A stretch of DNA of 64,000 nt from Roseateles violae (GCF_030410485.1 NZ_JAUHHC010000003.1:248001-312000); one strand, 5' to 3'. Shown: positions 26,181 through 36,000, numbered from the stretch's first letter. The notes: generated from the sequence alone by a model not told the origin. Program-made: numbers and translations.

Positions 26181-26744
26181 TCAGCGCGCCGGCGCCCCGG
26201 AAGTCACCTCGCCCGCGCCGTCTGGCAGCGGCGCGGCGGCGCCCAGCAGGGCCGGATGCACGGGCGCCGTCATCGTCTGCGCAAAGCTGGGCGCCGCGCG
26301 GTCCAGCATCAGACCGCCAGGCGCCGGCAACAAGGCCAGCGATGCGTTCGGCAAGGCGCGTACCTGCAGCTGGGACTGCGGCAACTCGGGTCGCAGCCCT
26401 GGCATCAACAGCGCCAGGCCGACGAAGCCGGCGGCCACCGCCAAGGGCGCCAGCCAGCGAGCCAGCGGCTGTGTCGCGGAGCGCGGTGGTTCCTGCGCTA
26501 GACGCTGGTGCAGCGCGTCCAGTAACGCTTCGCTGCGCTGCGCCTGGCCGACCAGCTCGGCCGAACGCAGGCTGTCGCCGAGCAGATGCCAGGCCTGCCA
26601 GCTGCGGCGCAGTTCCGCGTCGTCGGCCCAGGCGGCGCACAGCGCGCGCAGCTGCGCCGGGCTGGCCCGGCCATCGAGCAGGTCCGACAGATCTTCGGCG
26701 GCAACCGCCTCGTGCTTCATCGTCCTTTGCTTTCCATCGTCCAT
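26181..26744 (-). CDS. rseA: Anti-sigma-E factor RseA
   Basis: A 187-residue single-pass inner-membrane anti-sigma factor. The N-terminal domain (EDLSDLLDGRASPAQLRALC, then WQAWHLLGDSLRS) binds sigma-E. One membrane helix lies at about 115-135 (WLAPLAVAAGFVGLALLMPG), and a Pro/Ala-rich periplasmic tail of about 50 residues follows. Cleavage in the periplasm and membrane releases sigma-E under envelope stress. It starts 5 nt after the rpoE stop; an ATG at 26720 is also possible. The periplasmic tail is short and no rseB follows. Confidence 0.85.
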   Translation of the reverse strand: MDDGKQRTMKHEAVAAEDLSDLLDGRASPAQLRALCAAWADDAELRRSWQAWHLLGDSLRSAELVGQAQRSEALLDALHQRLAQEPPRSATQPLARWLAPLAVAAGFVGLALLMPGLRPELPQSQLQVRALPNASLALLPAPGGLMLDRAAPSFAQTMTAPVHPALLGAAAPLPDGAGEVTSGAPAR

Positions 26745-26749
26745 AGCCT

Positions 26750-27358
26750 TCACCAGCGCCCGCCGGTCCTCGTGTCGAGCAGCGGCCGCAGCTTGGCCGC
26801 CACCGCCTCGCGCGCGCGGAAGATGCGCGAGCGCACCGTGCCGACCGGACAGTCCATCAACACGGCGATCTCCTCGTAGGCCAGGCCGTCGACCTCGCGC
26901 AGCAGCAGCGCGCGCCGGAAGTCCTCCGGCAACTGATCGACCGCCGCATTGACGGCGGCGGCGACCTCCTTGCTGGAAAGCAGCCCTTCCGGCGTCGCTC
27001 CGTCGCTTAGTGTCTGCTCCGCCCGCAGAGGTTCCTCCTCGCCATCCCCTTGTTTGAGGGATGACTCGACGCGCACCGGGTCGCGCTGCAGCCGCGCCAT
27101 GCTCTTGCGCGCGGTATTGATCGCGATCCGGTACAGCCAGGTGTAGAAGGCGCTGTCGCCGCGAAAGCCGGGCAATGCGCGGTAGGCGCGCAGAAAGGAC
27201 TCCTGGCTGATGTCGGCGACCAGATCGACATCGCGCACGCTGCGCGCGATCAGCCGTTCGATGCGGCGCTGGTACTTGATCACCAGCATCTCGAAGGCCC
27301 GCATATCGCCGCGCTGGGCCAGTTCGACCAGCGGCGCATCGGGATCGGCGGAACTCAT
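26750..27358 (-). CDS. rpoE: RNA polymerase sigma factor RpoE
   Basis: A 202-residue group 4 (ECF) sigma factor. Region 2 has VIKYQRRIERLIARSV, DISQESFLRAYRAL and FYTWLYRIAINTARK. Region 4 has LPEDFRRALLLREVDGLAYEEI and CPVGTVRSRIFRARE. It directs the envelope-stress response and probably transcribes mucD. The start at 27358 gives the normal family N-terminus; it lies 14 nt after the stop of a small membrane protein gene. A Ser/Gly/Glu-rich linker between the regions is longer than average. Confidence 0.95.
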   Translation of the reverse strand: MSSADPDAPLVELAQRGDMRAFEMLVIKYQRRIERLIARSVRDVDLVADISQESFLRAYRALPGFRGDSAFYTWLYRIAINTARKSMARLQRDPVRVESSLKQGDGEEEPLRAEQTLSDGATPEGLLSSKEVAAAVNAAVDQLPEDFRRALLLREVDGLAYEEIAVLMDCPVGTVRSRIFRAREAVAAKLRPLLDTRTGGRW

Positions 27359-27372
27359 GCGGTGAAGCGCGG

Positions 27373-27849
27373 CTAGCGGGCCGGGGCGTCGGGATGCGTC
27401 GAATATAGCGTGGCCCGCAGCGCGCCCCAGGCGGCGCCGACGCTTGCGCGCGCCAGCGGCAGATAGCGCCGCCGCCCGGGCAGGCCCAGCGGCGACCCGC
27501 GCCCCGGCTCCTCGCAGCGCAGCAGCAAGCAGTCGTCGAAATCCAGCACGACCTCGACCCGCACCGCCGGGCCGGGCTCGCGCGATTCGCTGGGCGCCAG
27601 ATGCCAGGCCTGGCCGTCCCACTGCAGGCGCAGCGGCCGCACACGCGCCAGCCTCCAGCCCAGCAGCGCGGCCAGCGGCACGGCGGGCAGCAGCCACCAG
27701 CAATCGGGGATATGGGTGGCCGCCGCTGCCAAGGCGGCCAGGGCCGAGAGGCCTGCCAGCGCGGCGATCAGCGCCTGCAAGCGCGGCCGCGCCGAGGTCT
27801 CGACCTGCAGCGCCGGCGCATGGCGATGGAAGGGGCGGGCCGCACTCAC
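27373..27849 (-). CDS. Small membrane protein, YgfX/CptA-like
   Basis: A 158-residue protein with two membrane segments (about residues 25-47 and 51-66), then a soluble part with a pattern W-D-G-Q-A-W-H-L and VEVVLDFDDCLLLRCE. This plan recalls the YgfX (CptA) proteins, but the match is by architecture and not by clear signatures. It is positioned between fabF and rpoE, where Burkholderiales often carry a small hypothetical protein. No function is known. Confidence 0.6.
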   Translation of the reverse strand: MSAARPFHRHAPALQVETSARPRLQALIAALAGLSALAALAAAATHIPDCWWLLPAVPLAALLGWRLARVRPLRLQWDGQAWHLAPSESREPGPAVRVEVVLDFDDCLLLRCEEPGRGSPLGLPGRRRYLPLARASVGAAWGALRATLYSTHPDAPAR

Positions 27850-27865
27850 GGCCAGCGCCCTGCGC

Positions 27866-29110
27866 TTAGACGCGCTTGAAGATCAGCGTGCCGTTGGTGC
27901 CGCCAAAGCCGAAGTTGTTCTTGGCGGCGTAGGCTATCTCCATCTGCCGCGCCTCGTTGGCGCAGTAGTCCAGGTCGCACTCGGGATCCTGGTTGAAGAT
28001 ATTGATCGTCGGCGGCGCGACCTGGTTGTGCACGGCCAGCACGGTGAACACCGACTCGATACCGCCGGCGCCGCCCAGCAGGTGGCCGGTCATCGACTTG
28101 GTCGAGCTGACGACCATGTTCTTGGCATGCTCGCCGAAGGCCAGCTTGATCGCGTTGGTCTCGTTGACGTCGCCCAGCGGCGTCGAGGTGCCATGCGCGT
28201 TCATGTACTGCACCTGGTCCGGATTGATGCCAGCATTGCGCAGCGCCGCGCGCATCGAGCGCTTCGGCCCGTCGACGTTGGGCGCCGTCATGTGGTACGC
28301 ATCGGCACCCATGCCGAAGCCGGCGAGCTCGCAGTAGATCTTGGCGCCGCGCTTGAGCGCATGCTCGTACTCCTCGAGCACCAGCACGCCACCGCCCTCG
28401 CCCAGCACGAAGCCGTCGCGGTCCTTGTCCCAGGGCCGCGAGGCGGTCTTGGGATCGTCGTTGCGGGTCGACAGCGCTCGGGCCGCGGCAAAGCCGCCGA
28501 TGCCCAGCGGGGAGACGGTCGACTCGGCACCGCCGGCGATCATCACGTCCGCATCGCCATACTCGATCATCCGGCCCGCTTCACCGATGCAGTGCAGACC
28601 GGTGGTGCAGGCGGTGACGATGGCCAGGTTCGGACCCTGGAAACCGTATTTGATCGAGACATGGCCCGAAATCATGTTGATGATCGAGGCCGGCACGAAG
28701 AAGGGCGTGATGCGGCGCGGGCCGCGAGCCGCCAGTTCAGCGTGGGTTTCCTCGATCATCGGCAGACCACCGATGCCCGAACCGACCAGCACGCCGATGC
28801 GCTCGGCCTGCTCCTCGGTCAGCTGATCGTTCGTCGGCAGGCCGGCGTCCTGCACCGCCTGAATGGACGCCGCCATCCCGTAGTGGATGAAGGTGTCCAT
28901 CGTCCGCGCTTCCTTGCTGTTCAAGTAAGCGTTGACGTCGAAGCCCTTGACCTCGCCGGCGAACTGGCAGGCGAAGTTGCTGGCATCGAAACGGGTGATG
29001 CGGTCAATGCCGGACTGACCGGCCAGGATATTGGCCCAGCCTTCGGCCACCGTGTTGCCCACGGGGCTGATCAGACCGAGTCCGGTGACGACGACGCGAC
29101 GACGACTCAT
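27866..29110 (-). CDS. fabF: 3-oxoacyl-[ACP] synthase II
   Basis: A 414-residue beta-ketoacyl-ACP synthase II that elongates acyl-ACP with malonyl-ACP. The catalytic Cys168 lies in [20 protein letters not shown], and the two His sites are [11 protein letters not shown] and [13 protein letters not shown]. The C-terminal [18 protein letters not shown] is standard. It follows acpP by 42 nt in the fab cluster, which suggests co-expression with its carrier protein. Confidence 0.97.
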   Translation of the reverse strand: MSRRRVVVTGLGLISPVGNTVAEGWANILAGQSGIDRITRFDASNFACQFAGEVKGFDVNAYLNSKEARTMDTFIHYGMAASIQAVQDAGLPTNDQLTEEQAERIGVLVGSGIGGLPMIEETHAELAARGPRRITPFFVPASIINMISGHVSIKYGFQGPNLAIVTACTTGLHCIGEAGRMIEYGDADVMIAGGAESTVSPLGIGGFAAARALSTRNDDPKTASRPWDKDRDGFVLGEGGGVLVLEEYEHALKRGAKIYCELAGFGMGADAYHMTAPNVDGPKRSMRAALRNAGINPDQVQYMNAHGTSTPLGDVNETNAIKLAFGEHAKNMVVSSTKSMTGHLLGGAGGIESVFTVLAVHNQVAPPTINIFNQDPECDLDYCANEARQMEIAYAAKNNFGFGGTNGTLIFKRV

Positions 29111-29152
29111 GCGGTACGGGTATCGGTTGGGACTGCCGGAGCGTGGGTACGC

Positions 29153-29392
29153 TCAGGCCTTCTGGTGCTTGACGGCGTAGTCGATCGCCAGTTGCACGGT
29201 GGTGATCTTCTCGGCCTCTTCGTCCGGGATCTCGATGCCGAACTCGTCTTCCAGGGCCATCACCAGTTCGACCGTGTCGAGGGAATCGGCGCCCAGATCG
29301 GCGACGAAGGCCTTCTCATTGGACACATCGGCTTCGGGCACGCCGAGTTGTTCGGCAATGATTTTTTTGACACGGGTTTCGATATCGCTCAT
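29153..29392 (-). CDS. acpP: Acyl carrier protein
   Basis: A 79-residue acidic carrier. Ser37 in [19 protein letters not shown] receives the phosphopantetheine arm from AcpS. GGAGGAG lies 4-10 nt upstream of the ATG, a very strong ribosome-binding site that suits one of the most abundant proteins of the cell. The 147-nt gap before it holds no gene; TAGAAT near 29434 could be the -10 of a separate acpP promoter. Confidence 0.97.
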   Translation of the reverse strand: MSDIETRVKKIIAEQLGVPEADVSNEKAFVADLGADSLDTVELVMALEDEFGIEIPDEEAEKITTVQLAIDYAVKHQKA

Positions 29393-29539
29393 GACTCCTC
29401 CAGGAGGGGTTTGCTAGGAACAGCCCGGGATTCTAAGGCCTCTAGAGTGACGCGCCTAAGTCAGCATCAAGGGGTCACTCTCGGGGCCTTCACCGGCCGG
29501 GCAAATCCGGTGGGCGGGCGCGGATGGGCCCGCCGCCAA

Positions 29540-30280
29540 TCAGTTCATAAACATGCCGCCATTGACGTGCAGCTCGCTGCCGGTGATGTAGCCCGCCTTG
29601 CTGGAGGCCAGGAAGGCCACCGCATCGGCGATCTCGGCCGGCTCTCCCAGGCGCCCGGCCGGAATCTGCGCCAGCAGCGCGGCCTTCTGGGCCTCGGGCA
29701 GCACCTCGGTCATGTCGGTGGCGATGAAACCCGGCGCGATGCAGTTGACGGTGATGCCGCGGCTGCCCAGCTCACGCGCCAGCGAGCGCGTCATGCCGGC
29801 CACGCCGGCCTTGGCGGCCGCGTAGTTCGCCTGGCCCGGATTGCCGGAGGCGCCGACGACCGAGGTGATGTTGATGATGCGGCCGTAGCGCTGCTTCATC
29901 ATCGTGCGCATCACCGCGCGGCTCATGCGGAACACGGCCTTCAGATTGGTGTCGACGACGGCGTCCCAGTCCTCGTCCTTCATCCGCATGGCCAGGGTGT
30001 CACGGGTGATGCCGGCATTGTTGACCAGCACCTGCAGGCCGCCGTCGACCTTGACGATGGCGTCGATCGCCGCCTCGACGGCGGCGGCGTCATTGACGTT
30101 CAGTGCGATGCCGCGGCCGCCGAAGGCGGCCAGCGCCTCGCCGATGCCGGCGGCGCCCGACTCGGTCGTCGCCGTGCCGATAACGGTGAAGCCCTGCTGG
30201 GCCAGGGTCAGCGCGATCGCGCGGCCGATGCCGCGGCTGGCGCCGGTGACTAGCGCAACTTGTTTTTGGTTCTCGCTCAT
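29540..30280 (-). CDS. fabG: 3-oxoacyl-[ACP] reductase
   Basis: A 246-residue short-chain dehydrogenase that reduces 3-oxoacyl-ACP with NADPH. The cofactor loop is VTGASRGIGRAIAL, the NNAG motif is LVNNAGITRD, and the active site is Ser in NITSVVGASGNPG with Tyr-x-x-x-Lys in NYAAAKAGV. The C-terminus GSELHVNGGMFMN is typical of FabG. It lies 7 nt after fabD. Confidence 0.96.
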   Translation of the reverse strand: MSENQKQVALVTGASRGIGRAIALTLAQQGFTVIGTATTESGAAGIGEALAAFGGRGIALNVNDAAAVEAAIDAIVKVDGGLQVLVNNAGITRDTLAMRMKDEDWDAVVDTNLKAVFRMSRAVMRTMMKQRYGRIINITSVVGASGNPGQANYAAAKAGVAGMTRSLARELGSRGITVNCIAPGFIATDMTEVLPEAQKAALLAQIPAGRLGEPAEIADAVAFLASSKAGYITGSELHVNGGMFMN

Positions 30281-30287
30281 GGATTGA

Positions 30288-31229
30288 TCAGCCCAACAGG
30301 GTTTTCGCTTCGGCCAGCGAGGCCGGATCCAGCACCGTCGTGCTCTGCAGCTCGGCGTCGATGCGCTTGACCATGCCGGCCAGCACCTTGCCGGGGCCGC
30401 ACTCGATGATGTGGCTGAGGCCGCGCGCCTTCAAGGCCTGGATCACCTCGACCCAGCGCACCGGGCCGAAGGCCTGGCGGTAGAGCGCGTCGCGCAGAGC
30501 GTCGGCGCCCTCGGTGACGGCCACGTCGATATTGTTGACGATGGGGAAGGCCTGCACACCGAAGCTGACCGTCGCCAGCTTCTCGCGCAGCCGCTCGGCG
30601 GCCGGCTTCATCAGGCTCGAATGGAAGGGTGCCGACACCGGCAGCGGCAGCGCGCGCTTGGCACCCATCGCCTTCAGCACTTCGGCGGCCTTCTCGGCGC
30701 CGGCCTTGCTGCCGGCGATCACCGTCTGCTTGGGATCATTGAAATTGACCGCTTCGATCACCTCGCCGCTCTCGGCCGCGGCCTTGGCGCAGCCCTCGCG
30801 GACGGCCTCGCCGTCCAGGCCCAGGATCGCGTACATCGCGCCGGTGCCGACCGGCACCGCCTCCTGCATGGCCCGGGCGCGGAAACGCACCAGCGGCAGC
30901 GCATCGGCCAGGCTCAGCGCGCCCGAGGCGACCAGGGCCGTGTACTCGCCCAGCGAATGACCGGCCGCGGCGACCGGCACCAGGCCGGTCTCGGCGATCC
31001 AGGCGCGGTAGCAGGCGATGCCGGCGGTCAGCATCACCGGCTGGGTGTTGGTGGTCAGGTCCAGCTGTTCCTTCGGGCCGTTCTTGATCAGGGCGCCGAT
31101 GTCCTCGCCGAGCGCGGCCGAGGCCTCGGCCAAGGTGCGGGCGACCTCCGGGTGATCGCCCCAGGCGTCCAGCATGCCGACGGCCTGCGAGCCCTGGCCC
31201 GGGAAGACGAATGCAAACTTCGCAGTCAT
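30288..31229 (-). CDS. fabD: Malonyl-CoA-ACP transacylase
   Basis: A 313-residue acyltransferase that charges ACP with malonyl groups. FVFPGQGSQ begins the protein, and the catalytic Ser92 lies in AAAGHSLGEYTALVASGAL. The conserved Arg is in VRFRARAMQEAVP and the catalytic His in PVSAPFHSSLM. It lies 21 nt after fabH and 7 nt before fabG. Confidence 0.96.
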   Translation of the reverse strand: MTAKFAFVFPGQGSQAVGMLDAWGDHPEVARTLAEASAALGEDIGALIKNGPKEQLDLTTNTQPVMLTAGIACYRAWIAETGLVPVAAAGHSLGEYTALVASGALSLADALPLVRFRARAMQEAVPVGTGAMYAILGLDGEAVREGCAKAAAESGEVIEAVNFNDPKQTVIAGSKAGAEKAAEVLKAMGAKRALPLPVSAPFHSSLMKPAAERLREKLATVSFGVQAFPIVNNIDVAVTEGADALRDALYRQAFGPVRWVEVIQALKARGLSHIIECGPGKVLAGMVKRIDAELQSTTVLDPASLAEAKTLLG

Positions 31230-31250
31230 TTCTGTTCTTGTCTCTTCTGA

Positions 31251-32240
31251 TTAGAAATCGAGCAGCACGGCGCCCCAGGTGAAGCCGCCGCCGACGCCTT
31301 CCAACATCACCGTGTCGCCGCGCCGAACCTTGCCCGAGCGGACGGCGACGTCCAGCGCCAGCGGGATCGAGGCGGCCGAGGTATTGCCATGCTCGTCGAC
31401 GGTGACGATCAGCTTGTCCAGCGGCATCTTCAGCTTCTTGGCCGTGCCCTGCATGATGCGGATATTGGCCTGATGCGGGATCAGCCAGTCGATATCGGCC
31501 TCGCTGCGGCCGGCCTTGTCCAGCACCGCGCGCGCGACCTTCTCGAGCACGCCGACGGCCAGCTTGAACACGGCCTGGCCGTCCATCTTCAGCAGCGGAT
31601 CGCCGATCACCTTGCCGCCGGCGACGGTGCCGGGCGTGCAAAGGATGTTGGCGTGGCGCCCGTCGGCATGCAGATCGGCGGCCAAAATGCCCGGCTCCTT
31701 GCTGGCGCCAAGCACAACGGCGCCGGCGCCATCGCCGAACAGCACGCAAGTCGTGCGGTCCTTGAAATCGAGGATGCGCGAGAAGACCTCGCTGCCGATG
31801 ACCAGGGCCTTGCTGGCCGCGCCGCTCTTGATCATGGAGTCGGCCACCGTCAGCGCATAGACGAAGCCCGAGCAGACGGCCTGCACGTCGAAGGCCGCGC
31901 AACCATGCACACCGAGCTTATGCTGCAGCAGGGTCGCGGTGGACGGGAAGATCATGTCCGGCGTCGAGGTCGCGACAATGATCAGGTCGATCTGTTCGGC
32001 CGTCATGCCGGCCGCCTCGAGCGCAGCGCGCGCCGCCGGCAGGGCCAGGTCACTGGCGGTGACGCCCTCGTCGGCGAAGTGGCGCGCCCGGATACCGGTG
32101 CGCTCGATGATCCATTCGTCCGAGGTCTCGATGCCGTCGGCCGCCAGCTGGGCGGCCAGATCGGCGTTCGTCAGACGCTTGGGCGGCAGGTAGCTGCCGG
32201 TGCCCAGGATGCGGGAATAGCGCGGAGGGGATGCGGTCAT
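31251..32240 (-). CDS. fabH: 3-oxoacyl-[ACP] synthase III
   Basis: A 329-residue KAS III that starts fatty acid synthesis by joining acetyl-CoA with malonyl-ACP. Catalytic Cys123 lies in [10 protein letters not shown], His in [10 protein letters not shown] and Asn in [14 protein letters not shown]. The start overlaps the plsX stop by 4 nt, so translation is coupled. Confidence 0.96.
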   Translation of the reverse strand: MTASPPRYSRILGTGSYLPPKRLTNADLAAQLAADGIETSDEWIIERTGIRARHFADEGVTASDLALPAARAALEAAGMTAEQIDLIIVATSTPDMIFPSTATLLQHKLGVHGCAAFDVQAVCSGFVYALTVADSMIKSGAASKALVIGSEVFSRILDFKDRTTCVLFGDGAGAVVLGASKEPGILAADLHADGRHANILCTPGTVAGGKVIGDPLLKMDGQAVFKLAVGVLEKVARAVLDKAGRSEADIDWLIPHQANIRIMQGTAKKLKMPLDKLIVTVDEHGNTSAASIPLALDVAVRSGKVRRGDTVMLEGVGGGFTWGAVLLDF

Positions 32241-33361
32241 GCAGCGTGGGCAACCGGGGTTGCCTTGTCTCCTGCATCGTCGGCGGGGCCGGCCGGCATG
32301 GCCTGCAGCGTGTCGACGATGCGGTCGTGAACCCGGTCGAGCAGCCGGTTGCGGGCGGCATCATAAGCCCTGTTCAGCGCCTGCTCGAAGGCGAAGGCAT
32401 CGGCCGAGCCGTGGCTTTTGAACACCAGGCCGCGCAGGCCCAGCAGCGCCGCGCCATTGAAGCGGCGATGGTCGACGCGGCGCTTAAAGCGCTTGAGCAC
32501 CGGCAGCGCGACGAGGGCGGCCAGCATGGTCAGCCAGTTGCGGCCGAACTCCTGCTTGATGAAGGTGGCAATCATCGTCGCCAGGCCCTCGGATGCCTTC
32601 AGGGCGACATTGCCGACGAAACCGTCGCAGACCACCAGGTCGGTCGTGCCCTTGAAGATGTCGTTGCCCTCGACATTGCCGTAGAAATTCATGTGGCCGG
32701 CCGCGGCGGCCTCGCGCAGCAACTCGCCGGCGCGCTTGATCGTCTCGTTGCCCTTGATCACTTCCTCGCCGATGTTCAAGAGGCCGACGCTGGGCTCTTC
32801 CTTGCCGTCGACGGCCGAGACCAGCGCGCTGCCCATGACGGCGAACTGCAGCAGATGCTCGGCCGTACAGTCGACATTGGCGCCGAGGTCCAGCACGGTC
32901 GTGAAGCCGCCGGTCTGATTGGGCATCACGGTGGCGATCGCCGGGCGGTCGATGCCGTCCAGCGTCTTCAGCAGATAGCGGGCCACCGCCATCAGCGCGC
33001 CGGTGTTGCCGGCCGACACGCAGGCATGGGCCAGCGGCGCGGCGCCGTCGGCACCCTTCAGCTGGCTGATCGCGATGCGCATCGAGGACTGGCGCTTGCG
33101 GCGCAAGGCAACCTCGACGGTGTCGTCCATCGTCACCACCTCGCTGGCCGCAACGATCTGGCAGCGCGGCCAGTTCATCACATTCGGCGCCGCCTGCGCG
33201 AGCGCCTCCGGCAGACCCACCAGCAGCAGCTCGGCGCGCGGATGCGCGGCCAGGAAGGCCTGGCAGGCCGGCAGGGTGACCGCGGGGCCATGATCGCCCC
33301 CCATGCAATCCACGGCCAGGCGGATCACATCGGAGGAAGCAGCAGCAACAACAGAAGGCAT
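32237..33361 (-). CDS. plsX: Phosphate acyltransferase PlsX
   Basis: A 374-residue enzyme that converts acyl-ACP to acyl-phosphate for phospholipid synthesis. The N-terminal [18 protein letters not shown] and the later [14 protein letters not shown]-like region ([20 protein letters not shown] here) are family signatures, with [17 protein letters not shown] near the C-terminus. It is preceded by rpmF, but an intrinsic terminator lies in the 202-nt gap. It overlaps fabH by 4 nt. Confidence 0.95.
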   Translation of the reverse strand: MPSVVAAASSDVIRLAVDCMGGDHGPAVTLPACQAFLAAHPRAELLLVGLPEALAQAAPNVMNWPRCQIVAASEVVTMDDTVEVALRRKRQSSMRIAISQLKGADGAAPLAHACVSAGNTGALMAVARYLLKTLDGIDRPAIATVMPNQTGGFTTVLDLGANVDCTAEHLLQFAVMGSALVSAVDGKEEPSVGLLNIGEEVIKGNETIKRAGELLREAAAAGHMNFYGNVEGNDIFKGTTDLVVCDGFVGNVALKASEGLATMIATFIKQEFGRNWLTMLAALVALPVLKRFKRRVDHRRFNGAALLGLRGLVFKSHGSADAFAFEQALNRAYDAARNRLLDRVHDRIVDTLQAMPAGPADDAGDKATPVAHAA

Positions 33362-33470
33362 CTAGGAATGGGGCTGGACGGACGCGAGGCCCGTGAGACT
33401 AGCGACCTTACGCGAGGGCGGCAGCCCGGGCAAGCGGGCGAGCCCGGTCGCCGATTGGCGCGACAAACGC

Positions 33471-33504
33471 AAAAACCCGGCACTGCATCAAGGCACAGGC
33501 CGGG
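33471..33504 (-). terminator. Intrinsic terminator between rpmF and plsX
   Basis: Minus-strand CCCGGC (33504-33499) pairs with GCCGGG (33481-33476), with an inner TGC/GCA pair block, followed by TTTTTGCG. It would end or attenuate transcription from the rpmF promoter before plsX. Confidence 0.75.
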
Positions 33505-33563
33505 AATTTGTCAGACAGGAAGATCAGGGCGCGCCGCAGACCGCGGCGCGAGAACCGGATCGA

Positions 33564-33746
33564 TCAGGCGTCGGCCTTGGTCTTCAGGACCTTGCGGCCA
33601 CGGTAGAAGCCGGTCGGGCTGATGTGGTGACGCAGATGCACTTCACCGGTGGTCGGCTCGATCGCGGTACCCGGGTTGACCAGGGCATTGTGCGAACGGT
33701 GCATGCCACGCTTGGAAGGCGACTTCTTGTTTTGCTGAACGGCCAT
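33564..33746 (-). CDS. rpmF: 50S ribosomal protein L32
   Basis: A 60-residue L32: [19 protein letters not shown] is the canonical start, and [16 protein letters not shown] the C-terminal part. It lacks the zinc-binding cysteine pairs seen in some L32 proteins, as is usual in betaproteobacteria. AGGAGA lies 5-10 nt upstream of the ATG. The rpmF-plsX-fab order is conserved in proteobacteria. Confidence 0.97.
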   Translation of the reverse strand: MAVQQNKKSPSKRGMHRSHNALVNPGTAIEPTTGEVHLRHHISPTGFYRGRKVLKTKADA

Positions 33747-33938
33747 GAAATTCTCCTAAGGATCCGGTGATTGAGGCGGCCTGAGACGACGACACGGCCA
33801 GCCCTCACACCCCGGATACCGCAATTTGCTTGCACGAGCTCCTGCGCACCATGCGCCAGCCGCCTGCAAGCTGCTGCGCGACACTCCTCGCAGCGTTGCG
33901 GCACGCGGCCTTGAACCTCGAACCGGGGAAAGCCGATG

Positions 33939-33968
33939 ATTGTAGCACGCGGCTCGGCATAAACCCAA
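33939..33968 (-). promoter_or_regulatory. Candidate promoter of rpmF
   Basis: TACAAT (-10, 33944-33939) preceded by GC, and TTGGGT (-35, 33968-33963) 18 nt away. Transcription would start near 33932 and leave a leader of about 185 nt before rpmF. The leader (33747-33932) shows no gene. Confidence 0.5.
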
Positions 33969-33986
33969 GCGCCGGATCGCCCCTGC

Positions 33987-34562
33987 TTATTGCGCCGGGC
34001 CTCGCCCCTTCAACGCGGCCAGCGCGGCGAAGGGATTCGGACGCTCGTCCTCCTGCGCCTCGCCCGCCTCCTCGTCCGGCTCCGCGTTCGAATGCGGCAG
34101 CGGTTCGGGGCAGGTCTCGTGGCGCGGCACCAGCGGCAGCGCCAGCAGCAATTCGTCCTCGACCAGTTCCTGCGCGTCAAGGCTGCGCGTCAGCGCCAGC
34201 ACATCGTCCTCGCTGTCGGCATCGAGGCTGGCGGCCTCCTCCTCGCCGCGCACGAAGCGGAACCAGCGCGACAGGTTCAAGTCCTCACTGACCGGCTGCA
34301 GGCAGCGCTGACAGGTCAGGCTGACGCGGGCGCTGGCCTCCAGATGCAGCCAGATCTGCTTGTCGCTGCTGCGCGGCTCGGCGCGCGCCTCGCCCTCCAG
34401 GCTCCAGCGCACGGCCGGCCAAGCGCTGGCCGGCGCCTCGGGCGCGGCGCTGTCCGCCAGGCGGCTCAGCGCCTGCGCCGGCCATTCGCCCTGCAGGCTC
34501 GCGCCATCGCGGGCAAAGGCCTCGACATCCAGCTTGTGGGGAGTAAATACGCGTGCTTTCAT
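33987..34562 (-). CDS. DUF177 / YceD-family protein
   Basis: A 191-residue protein of the YceD (DUF177) family, conserved directly upstream of rpmF in most bacteria and linked to 23S rRNA or ribosome assembly. A Cys pair CQRC lies in ARVSLTCQRCLQPVSEDL (about residue 90), and another Cys lies in RHETCPEPLPH. The C-terminus NPFAALAALKG is the family tail. The start at 34562 gives the usual MKARVFTPHKLDVEAFA N-terminus; a longer open frame would overlap the maf gene on the other strand. Confidence 0.88.
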   Translation of the reverse strand: MKARVFTPHKLDVEAFARDGASLQGEWPAQALSRLADSAAPEAPASAWPAVRWSLEGEARAEPRSSDKQIWLHLEASARVSLTCQRCLQPVSEDLNLSRWFRFVRGEEEAASLDADSEDDVLALTRSLDAQELVEDELLLALPLVPRHETCPEPLPHSNAEPDEEAGEAQEDERPNPFAALAALKGRGPAQ

Positions 34563-34605
34563 GGCCTCAAGTGTAAGAGCCCGGCGGCGATGGGAAAATC
34601 GAACC

Positions 34606-35220
34606 ATGTCCTCAAGCCCCCCTCCCCGCCCCTTGATCCTGGGCTCCACCTCGCGCTATCGCCGCGAACTGCTCGAACGCCTGCGCCTGCCCTTCGAGGT
34701 CCGCTCGCCCGAGACCGATGAAACCCCGCAGCCCGGCGAAAGCCCGGCCGCGCTGGCGCAGCGCCTGGCGCTGGCCAAGGCGCAGGCGGTGGCCCGCCAG
34801 CACCCGCAGGCGATCGTGATCGGCTCGGACCAGGTTGCCGACCTCGACGGCAGGCCGATCGGCAAGCCGGGCACGCACGAGCGCGCACGCGAGCAGTTGC
34901 GTGCGATGAGCGGCAAGGCGGTCGTGTTCCAGACGGCGGTCGCCGTCGTCTGCGCGGACAGCGGCTTCGCCGCCCAGGCGCTGGCGCCGGTGCGCGTGGT
35001 CTTTCGCGAGCTGAGCGATCTCGAGATCGAAAACTATCTGCGGGCCGAGCAGCCCTATGACTGCGCCGGCAGCGCCAAGTCCGAGGGCCTGGGCATCGCG
35101 CTGCTGGCCGCGATCGAATCGGACGATCCGACCGCGCTGATCGGCCTGCCGCTGATCCGCACCGGCGCGCTGCTGCGCCAGGCCGGGCTCGACCCGCTGC
35201 TGCACGGAGCGAGCGCATGA
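34606..35220 (+). CDS. Maf-family nucleotide pyrophosphatase (YceF type)
   Basis: A 204-residue Maf protein. LILGSTSRYRRELLERL is the phosphate-binding N-terminus, SPETDETPQPGES follows, and the catalytic Asp lies in IVIGSDQVADLDG. The pattern SDQV and the ETDE motif fit the YceF class, which hydrolyses 7-methyl-GTP, better than the dTTP/UTP class. It diverges from the DUF177 gene with a gap of only 43 nt. Confidence 0.9.
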   Translation: MSSSPPPRPLILGSTSRYRRELLERLRLPFEVRSPETDETPQPGESPAALAQRLALAKAQAVARQHPQAIVIGSDQVADLDGRPIGKPGTHERAREQLRAMSGKAVVFQTAVAVVCADSGFAAQALAPVRVVFRELSDLEIENYLRAEQPYDCAGSAKSEGLGIALLAAIESDDPTALIGLPLIRTGALLRQAGLDPLLHGASA

Positions 35221-35987
35221 CGACGAAGGGGCGGCTTTATCTGGTGCCCAACACGCTGGATTTCGGCGTCGACGGCGCCGAGGTGGGCCTGCAGCAGGTG
35301 CTGCCGCAGCGGGTGATCGAGATCGCCGCGCGGCTCTCCCACTGGGCGGCCGAGAATGCGAAGACGACGCGCGCCTTCCTGAAACGCGTGGATGCGCTGC
35401 AGCCGCTGGCCCAGCCGCTGCAGAATGTGCAGATCGCCGAACTGCCACGCCCGCCCAAGGGCCGAGGGAACGCCGACGCGACGCAGGACGCGGCCTGGCG
35501 GGCGCTGCTGGCGCCGGCCCTGGCCGGCCAGGATCTGGGCCTGATCTCGGAGGCCGGGTTGCCCGCGATTGCCGACCCCGGCGCCCTGCTGGTCGCGGCG
35601 GCGCACGAGGCCGGCATCGAGGTGCTGCCGCTCAGCGGCCCCAGCTCCTTGCTGATGGCGCTGGCGGCCAGCGGCCTGAACGGGCAGAGCTTCGCCTTCG
35701 TCGGCTATCTGCCGGTGGACGCGGTCGCGCGGACGGCGCGGATCCGCGAACTGGAGGCGCTGTCAGGCCGCCAGCAGCAGACGCAGCTGATGATAGAGAC
35801 ACCCTACCGCAACGGCGCGCTGCTGCAGGCGCTGCTGGCGACGCTGAAGCCGACGACGCGGCTGTCGATCAGTTGCGGACTCAGCCTGGCACAAGGCTGG
35901 ACGCGCAGCATGACGGTGGCGCAATGGCGCAGCGCGAGCACGACGCTGCCGGACAAGGTGCCGGCGGTGTTCGCGCTGCTGGGCTGA
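35217..35987 (+). CDS. SAM-dependent tetrapyrrole-methylase-fold methyltransferase (RsmI-like)
   Basis: A 256-residue protein of the tetrapyrrole methylase fold, close to RsmI, which 2'-O-methylates C1402 of 16S rRNA. GRLYLVPNTLDFG opens the protein; DLGLISEAGLPAIADPGALL and VLPLSGPSSLLMALAASGL form the SAM site, and FAFVGYLPVD follows. A second RsmI-like gene is usual in this order, so this may be the paralogue with unknown target. It overlaps maf by 4 nt (ATGA). Confidence 0.8.
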   Translation: MTTKGRLYLVPNTLDFGVDGAEVGLQQVLPQRVIEIAARLSHWAAENAKTTRAFLKRVDALQPLAQPLQNVQIAELPRPPKGRGNADATQDAAWRALLAPALAGQDLGLISEAGLPAIADPGALLVAAAHEAGIEVLPLSGPSSLLMALAASGLNGQSFAFVGYLPVDAVARTARIRELEALSGRQQQTQLMIETPYRNGALLQALLATLKPTTRLSISCGLSLAQGWTRSMTVAQWRSASTTLPDKVPAVFALLG

Positions 35988-36000
35988 GACCCTTCCCGCC

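Noticed and set aside
34563-34605. Leaderless promoter for the DUF177 gene (TACACT 7 nt before the ATG)
   Set aside because: The hexamer match is modest and no -35 fits. The gap is too short to decide.
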